From: Bacillota bacterium
GTDB taxonomy: Bacteria > Bacillota > Clostridia > Acetivibrionales > DSM-1351
Length of the DNA stretch: 64,000 nt
Assembly: GCA_023409265.1 (NCBI GenBank)
Contig: JAEYHZ010000030.1
Span: forward strand, 1 to 64,000
Direction of reading: 5' to 3'
The first letter of the stretch is position 1. Each line of letters starts with the position of its first letter. The translations under genes were made by a program, and so were the position numbers. Shown in pieces: positions 9,567 through 17,952 of this stretch. The notes under the pieces were generated by a model. That model saw only the letters and a list, made by a program, of their open reading frames with translations. It did not search any database and was not told the DNA's origin.

Positions 9567-9983
9567 TTACTTTTCAAACAATTTTTCCAAATCAAGAATA
9601 AGTACTATCTTTCCGTCTTTTTCAACAACTCCGCTGAAAAATTTTCCTGAAAGTCCGGAAATGAGATCAGGCGCCGGCTTAATATCAGAATCCTCAGTAC
9701 TGAATATTTCAAAAACTTCATCCACCAGTAATCCTACCATGGACACATGATTCAATATGATAATACGGGTATTTTCATCAAACTCAAGTGGCTGATACCC
9801 AAATTTCTTTCTAAGATTGAATACGGTATGAACCTTACCTCTAAGGTTGATCAGTCCTTCAATATATACAGGTGTATCAGGTACTTTATAAATATCACTT
9901 ATTTTTTCAATAATATTAACATGGTTGATACTAATGGCAAATACTTCATTATTTACCTTAAACAGAACCAATTGCGTTGACAT
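9567..9983 (-). CDS. CheW-like chemotaxis coupling protein
   Basis: Cytoplasmic adaptor that links chemoreceptors to the CheA kinase. The 138-residue protein is a single CheW domain: STQLVLFKVNNEVFAI, then the conserved YIEGLINLRGKVHTVFNLR core and GLLVDEV. The start at 9983 was chosen because a G-rich ribosome site (AGGGGGG) lies 8 nt upstream; a longer ORF to 10019 lacks one. It stands alone, away from other che genes, convergent with the xyloglucanase. It could serve the receptor at 3754 or act as a specialised coupling protein. Confidence 0.88.
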   Translation of the reverse strand: MSTQLVLFKVNNEVFAISINHVNIIEKISDIYKVPDTPVYIEGLINLRGKVHTVFNLRKKFGYQPLEFDENTRIIILNHVSMVGLLVDEVFEIFSTEDSDIKPAPDLISGLSGKFFSGVVEKDGKIVLILDLEKLFEK

Positions 9984-10017
9984 CAGAAATACCCCCCTAG
10001 CCCAAAATCTCATATGC

Positions 10018-10110
10018 ATTATTAAATAATAAATTATTGCCCCTTCCTCCGATTTGTCCTGACGAAAAACACCCGGCCCTAAAACGGAATTTTATTATTT
10101 AATCATGCCT
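10018..10110 (-). mobile_element. Family B MITE-like element, truncated copy
   Basis: Read on the minus strand it begins GGCATGATTAAATAATAAAA, continues with a block matching 26212-26290 (GTTTTTCGTCA, ACAA..CGGAGGAA) and closes with ATTTATTATTTAATAATG. The middle is deleted. The inverted ends remain recognisable. Confidence 0.7.
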
Positions 10111-10188
10111 TTTTAAATACATTATAACAGTATATGAAAAAAACGGCAATTATTTTTGTTGATTATTGTAATATAATGAGGTATAAGG

Positions 10189-11391
10189 TTAACTTCTGTA
10201 ACTTCCGTTAATTTTAACGTAATCATAGGAAAAGTCACAAGTCCACATTCTATCTGAAACCTTACCCTTTTTAAGATTGATTTTAATTGTTAATTCTTTC
10301 TGCTTTAAAACCTGCTTGGCAGCTGCTTCATCAAAATCTACGGCTGTACCGTTCCTGCAAACCAGTATGTTTCCGATGAGAATATCTGTAAGATTGGGAT
10401 CGAAGAGTGCTCCGGAATACCCTGCTGCGGTTATAATCCTGCCCCAGTTGGCGTCTTCACCAAAGATTGCAGTCTTAACAAGGGGAGATCTGGCAACTGT
10501 GCTTACAACTTTGTACGCATCTTCCTCATCAGCAGCTCCGTCCACGATAATCTCAACAAGCTTTGTTGCACCTTCTCCATCCTTCGCCATAAGCCTTGCA
10601 AGATAGGTACACACGAACAAAAGAGCATCTACAAATTTTGAATACTCGTAATCATCCCTGACAATTGCATCATTATCTGCAAAACCGTTAGCCAGTACAA
10701 ATACAGAATCACACACGCTGGTATCACCATCTACGGAAACTCTGTTGAAAGTTGATTTTACACATGTTTTCAAGGCCTTGTCCAACAGGCTTCTGGATAT
10801 GTTGGCATCAGTTGTAATGATACCTATCATGGTTGCCATATTAGGGTGGATCATTCCTGAGCCTTTAGCCATTCCGCCTATACGAATAGTTTCTCCCTGA
10901 ATTTCAATTTCAACTGCAATTTCCTTTTTTAACAAGTCAGTAGTCATTATAGCTTCTTCAGCATCAGAACTGCCTTCCTTTCTTAAATCATTTACTGCCA
11001 ATCTGATTCCTGATCTGACTGAAGGCATATTCAATTTTGAACCTATGACTCCTGTTGAGTTTAAAAGAATATCTTCAGGTTCACATTTCAAAAGCTCTGC
11101 TGCAAGAGCCGTCATTTCCTTTGCATCCTTGAAGCCCTGTTCTCCTACACATGCATTTGCATTACCGCTGTTAATAACGATGGCTCTTGCAATACCATTC
11201 TTGATGTGCTCCATGGATACCTGCAGAGAATGTCCCTTAACAACATTTGTAGTAAATACACCGGATGCAATTGCATTATCCTCAGAACAGACAATAGCAA
11301 GATCCTTTTGATTGTTCTTTTTTATTCCACACGCTACGCCTGCAGCAGTAAAACCTTTTGGAGCAGTAACTCCACCTTCTATAACATTCAT
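10189..11391 (-). CDS. argJ: Bifunctional ornithine acetyltransferase/N-acetylglutamate synthase
   Basis: Arginine biosynthesis enzyme that transfers the acetyl group from N-acetylornithine to glutamate (and may use acetyl-CoA). The 400-residue precursor cleaves itself before a Thr nucleophile; the motif HPNMATMIG is present with Thr187 as the expected new N-terminus, and GSGMIHPN just before it is typical. The start at 11391 (MNVIEGGV) has GGAG 6 nt upstream; the alternative ATG at 11403 overlaps that site. No other arginine gene is adjacent. Confidence 0.93.
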   Translation of the reverse strand: MNVIEGGVTAPKGFTAAGVACGIKKNNQKDLAIVCSEDNAIASGVFTTNVVKGHSLQVSMEHIKNGIARAIVINSGNANACVGEQGFKDAKEMTALAAELLKCEPEDILLNSTGVIGSKLNMPSVRSGIRLAVNDLRKEGSSDAEEAIMTTDLLKKEIAVEIEIQGETIRIGGMAKGSGMIHPNMATMIGIITTDANISRSLLDKALKTCVKSTFNRVSVDGDTSVCDSVFVLANGFADNDAIVRDDYEYSKFVDALLFVCTYLARLMAKDGEGATKLVEIIVDGAADEEDAYKVVSTVARSPLVKTAIFGEDANWGRIITAAGYSGALFDPNLTDILIGNILVCRNGTAVDFDEAAAKQVLKQKELTIKINLKKGKVSDRMWTCDFSYDYVKINGSYRS

Positions 11392-11627
11392 ATTTTTCTC
11401 CATTCCCGGATCAGGGCATATGAATTACTCAGTACCGGAACAAAACTCAGAAAAGTTTTTATGGGGAAATTTGTAATTCAATGCCTGTACCATATATTAA
11501 TTAAGAACAACAACATTATAAACATTAATGATTTTACTATTTTACTAAATTACAATTAATTATTTTCAATAAAACTTAACAAAAAGACTTTATCGAACTA
11601 ATTTCACAAAGCTTATATTTGTAAGTA

Positions 11628-11656
11628 ATTATACATAAATATGACAAATGAATCAA
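11628..11656 (-). promoter_or_regulatory. Predicted argJ promoter
   Basis: On the minus strand TTGATT, 17 bp, then a perfect TATAAT, giving a leader of about 230 nt before argJ. The AT-rich dyad-like sequence around it could include an ArgR site, but I cannot call one. Confidence 0.4.
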
Positions 11657-11929
11657 TTAAAATTAGCATGTTCATATTGACAGTCATATATTCAGGCAAA
11701 AAATATTAAATTGAACGAATGCTGCTGTAGTTACTCAAATTTAGATGGTTTGTATGGAATATACTGAGGGTCAAAAAAGAAATGATCTAGAAAAATGAAT
11801 AGTGTGCTTATGTATTGAGCTTGACTGGATAAAATTCCATATATAGAATTAATTGCATGACAATGCTATTATTTGTGGGGGTCTTACATGTGGTAAATAT
11901 TATGAGAAGATGCACTGCTTTAATATTGA

Positions 11930-12109
11930 CCATGCTGCTTCTACGAGCCGGACTATGGTGGTCGTCCAATTTTAAATAAAGGCTATTATTCAAAATCAGG
12001 TATTACTTGCGATTATGACAAGGCTGACTCAATCATGGTGGGCGGCTCATATGTTGGCAGGATTGATATTCATGTGATAGAAAGCAGGAAGGTACAAGGT
12101 AAACTATAG
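11930..12109 (+). pseudogene. Decayed gene remnant, unidentified
   Basis: A stop-free stretch of 59 codons without a start reads like real protein (YEPDYGGRPILNKGYYSKSG, then SIMVGGSYVGRIDIHVIESR) and ends at TAG 12107. Just upstream, another frame reads GKYYEKMHCFNIDHAAS, as if the gene has been broken by frameshifts. No ribosome site or intact start is visible. I do not recognise the family. The rest of 11400-12261 shows no gene. Confidence 0.35.
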
Positions 12110-12261
12110 TAAGCCTGTTCAATATTAATATATAAAAATATAGAAATCAACAAAATGAAACAATTAGATACAATAGATATCAAACGATGATATTGATTTG
12201 GTGTATTACTTTATGATAAAAATAATTGGAACAAATAACTAAATTGATTGGAGAGAAAATT

Positions 12262-12930
12262 ATGAAGTATAAGGCAGTAATTTTCGATTTGGACGGAACA
12301 CTTATAGATTCTCTGGAAGATTTGGCTGACAGTGCAAATGAAGCCCTGGTAAAGCATGGTTTTAGCAGTCATCCAACCAATGCATATAAAAAATTTGTAG
12401 GCAATGGGGTAAAACAGCTAATGAAAAATGCAACCCCTGCCGGTACACCTGAAACGGTTATTGACAGTGTTTTGGCCGATTATAGAATAATCTACAATAA
12501 TAATTATGCTAATAAGACTATACCTTATGATAACATACTTGAAATGCTGGAAAAACTTAAGGCATCAGGTATAAAAATGGCCGTTTGCTCCAATAAACCT
12601 CACAGGCCCACTAACGAAATAGTGGAAAAGGTACTGGGCAAAGATTACTTTGAGGTTGTTTTCGGAGAGAGGGAGGGCATTCCCAGAAAACCTGACCCGG
12701 CAGCACTGATAGAAGCAGCCGGACTTATGGGTGTAAAGCCTTCTGAAGCGATATACCTGGGGGATTCAGGCGGGGATATGATATCTGCGCGAAATGCGGA
12801 TATGTTTGCTGCCGGTGCACTGTGGGGCTTCAGGGACAGAGATGAGCTTGAGGAATGCGGTTCACAGGTTTTGTTCTCAAACCCGATGCAGCTGGTTGAA
12901 TTTATTGAGGAGAATAGATCGAAGGATTAA
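12262..12930 (+). CDS. HAD-superfamily phosphatase (phosphoglycolate phosphatase-like)
   Basis: Cytoplasmic haloacid dehalogenase-type hydrolase of 222 residues. Motif I is FDLDGTLIDS with Asp9 as nucleophile and Asp11 as acid/base; motif II is VCSNKP, the conserved Lys is in RKPDP, and motif IV is YLGDSGGDM. The helical cap inserted after motif I fits the Gph/PGP subfamily that removes 2-phosphoglycolate or pyrophosphate, but substrate cannot be read from sequence. ATG 12262 follows GGAG with an 8-nt gap; the longer frame from 12226 lacks a ribosome site. Confidence 0.85.
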   Translation: MKYKAVIFDLDGTLIDSLEDLADSANEALVKHGFSSHPTNAYKKFVGNGVKQLMKNATPAGTPETVIDSVLADYRIIYNNNYANKTIPYDNILEMLEKLKASGIKMAVCSNKPHRPTNEIVEKVLGKDYFEVVFGEREGIPRKPDPAALIEAAGLMGVKPSEAIYLGDSGGDMISARNADMFAAGALWGFRDRDELEECGSQVLFSNPMQLVEFIEENRSKD

Positions 12931-12957
12931 ATAGGCTCCTTTACTTTAGCTCAGGCT

Positions 12958-13026
12958 AATCCGTCAATACACATCCTGTGAATCCGTCAATATACATCCG
13001 GCTAATCCGCCAACACACAAGGGTTA
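12958..13026 (+). repeat. Three 23-bp tandem repeats
   Basis: Units start at 12958, 12981 and 13004 with the shared beginning AATCCGTCAATACACATCC. The third is more diverged. They lie between the HAD gene and the alaS T-box promoter. Confidence 0.8.
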
Positions 13027-13087
13027 ATATGAGTGTTATTCAAAAAACTTCATGCTCCGTGGTAGTGTTGTCAGGTGTAAAACACCC

Positions 13088-13117
13088 TTGACATGCTATT
13101 GCCGGATTGTATATAAT
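13088..13117 (+). promoter_or_regulatory. Promoter of alaS leader
   Basis: TTGACA at 13088-13093 and TATAAT at 13112-13117, both perfect, with an 18-bp spacer. The transcript would start near 13124, at the beginning of the T-box leader. Confidence 0.8.
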
Positions 13118-13123
13118 TTTGAT

Positions 13124-13355
13124 GTAAACGGCATTGAAAGAAAGAAGTAGCTTTATACTTGCAGTTGCAGAGAGGGAGCGGTCGGTGAAAGCTCTTACGG
13201 GGTATTTGGTGAAGCAGTTCCTGAGCCGACGGCCGGTAAAAAGGCCGGACGTAAAAACGGCGTTAACGTTTGTGCTAAGAGCCCCGTTTGGGGAATTAGG
13301 GTGGTACCGCGTGAGAATATCTCTCGTCCCTTGTTAAGGGATGGGAGTTTTTATT
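13124..13355 (+). promoter_or_regulatory. T-box leader of alaS (tRNA-Ala sensing)
   Basis: The diagnostic antiterminator sequence AGGGTGGTACCGCG is at 13298-13311. It is followed by an intrinsic terminator (stem 13321-13332 with 13336-13347, then T-run). Stem I shows the distal elements CAGAGAGGG and GGTCGGTGAAAG, and GAAGCAG at 13211-13217 offers GCA (13214-13216) as the alanine specifier codon. Uncharged tRNA-Ala would bind and let transcription continue into alaS. Confidence 0.92.
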
Positions 13356-13531
13356 TGTTGAAATAATTTTTGCTTTTGCCTTTGCTATGTTTTTAGCGGA
13401 CAGACTGTATAAGCCAAAGGCTGAACAAAGAAGACAAGTACAAAAAAACAAGTACAAAGAAAACAAGTATTAAATAAATTCATACTTTTAAAGGAAAATT
13501 GCGTGCTGAAAACACGCGGATGGAGGATTAA

Positions 13532-16171
13532 ATGCAGAAATTAGGATTGAATGAGCTAAGAGAACGTTATCTCAGCTTTTTTGAGAGCAAGGGTCATTTG
13601 AGAATGGCAAGTGCACCATTGGTACCAAAGAATGACCCGAGCCTATTGCTTATCAACTCTGGCATGGCGCCGCTAAAGCCTTACTTTACAGGTCAGGAGG
13701 AGCCTCCGAGAAGGAGAGTAACCACATGCCAGAAATGTATCAGAACTCCCGATATTGAGAACGTTGGTAAGACTGCCCGTCATGGTACTTATTTCGAAAT
13801 GCTGGGTAACTTCTCCTTTGGGGATTACTTTAAGAAAGAAGCTATTCCATGGGCGTGGGAGTTCTGTACACAGGATTTGAAAATGCCTGTTGACAAACTC
13901 TGGGTAACTATATATGAGGATGATGACGAAGCATTTGAAATTTGGAACAAGGATATCGGACTGCCTCCTGAAAGAATAGTAAGAATGGGAAAGAAGGACA
14001 ATTTCTGGGAGCACGGTACTGGCCCTTGTGGTCCATGCTCTGAAATATATTTTGACAGAGGCCCCGAAAAAGGCTGCGGAAGCCCTAATTGCAAAGTTGG
14101 CTGCGAATGCGACCGCTATGTTGAATTCTGGAACAATGTTTTCACACAGTTTAACAAAGACGAAAACGGCAATTACACAAGACTCGCCCATCCGAACATT
14201 GATACCGGAATGGGCCTGGAAAGACTTGCATGTATTTCACAGGGGGTAGACAACCTCTTTGAAGTTGATACAGTAATGAATATACTTACCTATATCTGCA
14301 GGATTGCCGGTGTGGAATACAAAAAAGCAGAAAAAACCGATGTGTCAATCCGTGTAATAACTGACCACATCAGAAGTACAACCATGATGGTCTGTGACGG
14401 AGTTCTTCCATCAAATGAAGGGAGAGGTTACGTTTTAAGAAGACTGTTAAGGAGAGCAGCCAGACACGGAAGGCTTCTGGGAATAAACAAGCCCTTTCTG
14501 TATGATGTAGCAATGGTTGTTATAAACGAAAATAAGGATGCCTATCCGGAACTTCTGGAAAAAGCAGAGTACATTAAAAAGGTTGTCAGAATTGAAGAAG
14601 AACGATTTGAGTCAACAGTTGACCAGGGCATAGTGATTCTGAATGAATTTATTTCTGAAGTCAAAGAAAAGAATAAGACAATACTGCCCGGTGAAATGGT
14701 ATTCAAACTCCATGACACATATGGTTTCCCTCTTGACCTCACAAGGGAAATTGCTGAGGAGAACGGCCTTGGAATAGATGAAGACGGCTTTAAAAAGGAA
14801 ATGGATGCTCAGAAGAAAAAAGCCAGAGATGCTCATAACAGCAAAGACACTTCGGCATGGGCCGACAGCGTATTCGACAAGCTGGATAAGAATCTGAAAA
14901 CTATTTTTGCTGGCTACAGCCAAACTTCTGCAGATGCCAAGATTCTGTACATTGTAAAAGATGGTGAGATTGTTGAAACCGCTCAGGAAGGTGATGAGGT
15001 TACAGTAATACTCGATACTACTCCCTTCTACGCTGAGAGCGGAGGACAGGTTGGAGATACAGGTACTGTAACGACCGGCAACGGAAAGATACAGGTCAGG
15101 GACTGTACCAAAACGGCTGACGGAAAGTATCTGCATAGCGGTGTGGTAGAGAGCGGACTTATTGAGACTGGCAATCAGGCTAAGGCTGAAATCGACGTTA
15201 AGAGAAGAATGGCCATTTGCAGAAACCATACTGTCACACATCTTTTGCACAAGGCTTTGAGAACAGTTCTGGGAGATCATGTTCATCAGGCAGGTTCGCT
15301 GGTTGAACCAAACAAACTGAGATTTGACTTCAGCCATTTCTCTGCAATGACTGCAGAAGAGCTGAAAAAGGTAGAAGATATGACTAATGCGGCGATACTT
15401 GAAAGTATGGAAGTTGACGTCAGGGAAATGCCTATAGATGAAGCAAAAAAACTTGGAGCCATGGCTCTGTTCGGTGAAAAATACGGAAGTACCGTAAGAG
15501 TTGTCAAGGTAGAGGATTACAGTGTAGAGTTCTGTGGCGGTACCCATCTGAGAAACACTGCACAGGCCGGTTTGGTTAAGGTATTGGGTGAAAGCGGTGT
15601 AGCAGCCGGTGTAAGGAGATTGGAAGCCCTTACAGGTGAAGCCGCTATCAGATACTATGCCGAGAAGGAAAGCATGTTAAACGAGGTTTCACAGGCTTTA
15701 AAGGCTTCACCACAGGATAGCCTTAAGAAGGTAGAAGCCCTTGGACAGGAACTTAAGAATGCTGAAAAGGAAATAGAACAACTTCGTAACAAGTTGGTAA
15801 GCGGAGAGACTGAGGATGTAATATCAAAGGCCGTTGACATTAAAGGAGTCAAGGTGGTTACAGCCCGTTTTGATACTCTCGATATAGACGGACTCAGAAA
15901 TACCGGAGATATGCTTAAAAACAAGATAGAATCCGGAGTTGTTGTTCTGGGTTCAAATTACGGAGACAAGGTAAGCTTTATTGTAACTGCCACAAAGGAT
16001 GTTATGGCAAAGGGCATCCATTCCGGGAATATTATTAAGGAAGTTGCCAAAGTTGCCGGCGGCGGTGGCGGAGGACGTCCCGATATGGCTCAGGCCGGAG
16101 GTAAGGATGCAGCAAAGATAAATGATGCACTGAAAGCCGCCATACCAGTTATTGAGGCACAGATAAAATAA
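13532..16171 (+). CDS. alaS: Alanyl-tRNA synthetase
   Basis: Charges tRNA-Ala. At 879 residues it has the usual full length: class II aminoacylation domain (motif 2 region RVTTCQKCIRTPDIENVGKT, GRHGTYFEMLGNFS-like segment), tRNA-recognition domain, editing domain with HTVTHLLH and the zinc-site partner CGGTHLRNT near residue 667, and the C-terminal C-Ala domain with a Gly-rich stretch before RPDMAQAGG. GGAGG lies 6 nt before ATG 13532. Expression is controlled by the T-box leader upstream. Confidence 0.97.
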   Translation: MQKLGLNELRERYLSFFESKGHLRMASAPLVPKNDPSLLLINSGMAPLKPYFTGQEEPPRRRVTTCQKCIRTPDIENVGKTARHGTYFEMLGNFSFGDYFKKEAIPWAWEFCTQDLKMPVDKLWVTIYEDDDEAFEIWNKDIGLPPERIVRMGKKDNFWEHGTGPCGPCSEIYFDRGPEKGCGSPNCKVGCECDRYVEFWNNVFTQFNKDENGNYTRLAHPNIDTGMGLERLACISQGVDNLFEVDTVMNILTYICRIAGVEYKKAEKTDVSIRVITDHIRSTTMMVCDGVLPSNEGRGYVLRRLLRRAARHGRLLGINKPFLYDVAMVVINENKDAYPELLEKAEYIKKVVRIEEERFESTVDQGIVILNEFISEVKEKNKTILPGEMVFKLHDTYGFPLDLTREIAEENGLGIDEDGFKKEMDAQKKKARDAHNSKDTSAWADSVFDKLDKNLKTIFAGYSQTSADAKILYIVKDGEIVETAQEGDEVTVILDTTPFYAESGGQVGDTGTVTTGNGKIQVRDCTKTADGKYLHSGVVESGLIETGNQAKAEIDVKRRMAICRNHTVTHLLHKALRTVLGDHVHQAGSLVEPNKLRFDFSHFSAMTAEELKKVEDMTNAAILESMEVDVREMPIDEAKKLGAMALFGEKYGSTVRVVKVEDYSVEFCGGTHLRNTAQAGLVKVLGESGVAAGVRRLEALTGEAAIRYYAEKESMLNEVSQALKASPQDSLKKVEALGQELKNAEKEIEQLRNKLVSGETEDVISKAVDIKGVKVVTARFDTLDIDGLRNTGDMLKNKIESGVVVLGSNYGDKVSFIVTATKDVMAKGIHSGNIIKEVAKVAGGGGGGRPDMAQAGGKDAAKINDALKAAIPVIEAQIK

Positions 16172-16186
16172 TCAATAAAATTTCAT

Positions 16187-16227
16187 CAAAGCAGTTTTAA
16201 CCTGTACCTTGGGTTAAAACTGCTTTG
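16187..16227 (+). terminator. Long hairpin after alaS
   Basis: CAAAGCAGTTTTAACC and GGTTAAAACTGCTTTG pair perfectly over 16 bp. No T-run follows, so it may stop transcription weakly or protect the 3' end of the alaS mRNA. Confidence 0.55.
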
Positions 16228-16279
16228 AACATATGAATAAAAACAGAACTATACACTTAATATGTGAATGTATTTTAAT

Positions 16280-16407
16280 TGGGTCTTAGAATATAATTAG
16301 GTTTTAGAATATAATTAGGTTTTTGAAATAGGTTTTTAGAATTAATAGGTTTTAGAATTAATAGGGTTTTAGATTTAATAGGATTTTAAGTTTTTAGTTA
16401 GGTTTTT
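16280..16407 (+). repeat. Degenerate AT-rich tandem repeat before HIT gene
   Basis: About seven imperfect units of 16-20 bp built on TTAGAATATAATTAGGTTTT run right up to the ribosome site of the HIT gene. The units vary in length and base composition. Confidence 0.75.
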
Positions 16408-16425
16408 TATGAAAGGAGTAACTTT

Positions 16426-16770
16426 ATGAGTGATTGTATTTTTTGTATGATAATTAACAGGGAAATCCCTTCAAAATCAGTCTATGAAACTGACAAGATC
16501 TATGCTTTTTATGACATAAATCCCGAAGCTCCTGTACATGTGCTTATAGTTCCAAAAGAACATATAGCCTCTCACAATGAATTAACTTCAAACAATGTTG
16601 GAATAATGAAAGATATACATCTTGCAGCTAATGAAATTGCCAGACAATTAGGAATAGCTGAGAGCGGTTACAGACTTATTAACAACTGTGGTGCTGATGC
16701 GGGCCAAACTGTTTTTCATCTTCACTACCATCTGGTTGGCGGGAAATCAATGGGTACCAAAATACTGTAA
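16426..16770 (+). CDS. HIT family nucleotide-binding protein
   Basis: Small cytoplasmic nucleotide hydrolase or transferase of 114 residues. The histidine-triad signature is present as FHLHYHLVGG near the C-terminus, and the N-terminus CIFCMIINREIPS is typical of the Hint branch (purine nucleoside phosphoramidase-like), including the CxxC pair. AAAGGAG lies 8 nt upstream of ATG 16426. The following rpsU-yqeY pair has its own promoter. The substrate is inferred only from family membership. Confidence 0.92.
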   Translation: MSDCIFCMIINREIPSKSVYETDKIYAFYDINPEAPVHVLIVPKEHIASHNELTSNNVGIMKDIHLAANEIARQLGIAESGYRLINNCGADAGQTVFHLHYHLVGGKSMGTKIL

Positions 16771-16795
16771 CTTGTCTTTCTTTTATAAATAAATG

Positions 16796-16825
16796 TTGAC
16801 ACTTTTTTGAAAATTAATATATAAT
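16796..16825 (+). promoter_or_regulatory. Promoter of rpsU-yqeY
   Basis: TTGACA at 16796-16801 and TATAAT at 16820-16825 with an 18-bp spacer, both perfect matches to the vegetative consensus. Confidence 0.8.
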
Positions 16826-16923
16826 ATACTGTGTGCTGTATTTAGCTTGATTCCCTATAGTATTTAATAAATACTACGGCTTATTCCCGGCACAATTGTT
16901 ACCATCGGAGGGAGGGAAGTTGT

Positions 16924-17100
16924 GTGTCTGAAGTAAGAGTTAAAGAGAATGAGTCTTTGGATAGTGCTCTCAAAAGGTTTAAGAGATCTTGTGCTAAATC
17001 AGGTGTTTTAGCTGAGGTTAGAAAGAGAGAGCATTACGAAAAGCCAAGTGTTAAAAGAAAAAAGAAATCTGAAGCTGCAAGAAAAAGAAAATTTAAATAG
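16924..17100 (+). CDS. rpsU: 30S ribosomal protein S21
   Basis: A 58-residue, very basic protein starting at GTG 16924 with GGAGGGAGGG just upstream. It reads SEVRVKENESLDSALKRFKR, has an internal REHYEKPSVKR segment, and ends in a Lys/Arg-rich tail (KSEAARKRKFK), as in S21 of Firmicutes. S21 sits in the small subunit near the anti-Shine-Dalgarno region. yqeY follows 36 bp downstream, the usual gene pair. A neighbouring HIT gene upstream fits the same common order. Confidence 0.95.
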   Translation: MSEVRVKENESLDSALKRFKRSCAKSGVLAEVRKREHYEKPSVKRKKKSEAARKRKFK

Positions 17101-17136
17101 TATTGTGACAGTAGTAGCTTATAGGAGATATTTATT

Positions 17137-17580
17137 ATGTCACTAAAAGATTTGCTTCTACAGGATTTAAAAGATGCCATGAAGGATGGCGATACTGTTA
17201 AAAAGACAGCTGTTCAGATGGCAAGGTCGGCAGTGCTTCAGGTTGAAAAGGATACAAAGGTCACCCTTGACGATGATGGTATAGTTGAGATTATTGCTAA
17301 GGAAGTTAAGAAGAGAATGGATACCTTGCCCGACTTTGAAAAAAGCGGCAGGGACGATCTTATAGATAATCTAAAGGCTGAAATTGAAGTATTGAAAAAA
17401 TATTTACCACAGCAGTTGAGTGAAACTGAGATTGAGAATATTGTCAGAAATGCGATATCTTCAACCGGGGCCGCTTCCGCTAAGGATATCGGAAAGGTAA
17501 TGCAGGCTGTAATGCCTGAAACCAGAGGCAAAGCCGACGGTAAATTGGTTAACCAGATTGTAAAAAAATTATTAGGATAA
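17137..17580 (+). CDS. YqeY/GatB-like domain protein
   Basis: A 147-residue cytoplasmic protein of the YqeY family, which shares a helical domain with the tRNA-binding tail of amidotransferase subunit GatB. Recognisable segments are LLQDLKDAMK near the start, LKKYLPQQLSE in the middle and GKVMQAVMPETRGKADGKLV at the end. AGGAG lies 10 nt before ATG 17137. It follows rpsU in the same transcript and is closed by a terminator. The biochemical role is not established; a tRNA-related role is inferred from the domain. Confidence 0.93.
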   Translation: MSLKDLLLQDLKDAMKDGDTVKKTAVQMARSAVLQVEKDTKVTLDDDGIVEIIAKEVKKRMDTLPDFEKSGRDDLIDNLKAEIEVLKKYLPQQLSETEIENIVRNAISSTGAASAKDIGKVMQAVMPETRGKADGKLVNQIVKKLLG

Positions 17581-17582
17581 AG

Positions 17583-17614
17583 AAAAGCCCGATATATTTC
17601 GGGCTTTTCTTTTT
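17583..17614. terminator. Terminator after yqeY
   Basis: AAAAGCCCGA and TCGGGCTTTT form a 10-bp stem around TATATT, followed by CTTTTTT. It can also act on the reverse strand. Confidence 0.9.
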
Positions 17615-17850
17615 TGAATAACTTCATAAAATATTTTTCATCATCAAATCTCAGCTGATAGGATATTTCTTTAATACTGTAATTGGTATTTGCCAGCATT
17701 TCTTTGGCTTTTGACAATTTTCTGTCATTGATGTATCTTAATAGGCTCATTCCAGTCTTTCGTTTGAAAATCCGGTTAAAGTAGTCCACATTGTAATTAC
17801 ATATATCTGCAATATCAGATATATGTATTGATTTCTTTATGACTGATTAA
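17612..17850 (-). pseudogene. AraC-type regulator, C-terminal HTH remnant
   Basis: On the minus strand about 75 codons encode the end of an AraC/XylS DNA-binding domain: ISDIADICNYNVDYFNRIFK, then LRYINDRKLSKAKEMLANTN and IKEISYQLRFDDEKYFMKLF. An in-frame stop at 17851 precedes it and no start or sensor domain remains. At the other end it runs into the yqeY terminator. The sequence is well preserved, so the loss looks fairly recent. Confidence 0.8.
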
Positions 17851-17952
17851 CTATTCTTTCGTTATATTTGCTAATGGAAAAACAATTGGCACTGAGCTAT
17901 AATTATATCATCGAGACATGCTGAAATTGATTATAAAAAAGGAGACGTATAA

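Noticed and set aside
13134..13337. A 67-codon frame before alaS
   Set aside because: It lies entirely in the T-box leader RNA.
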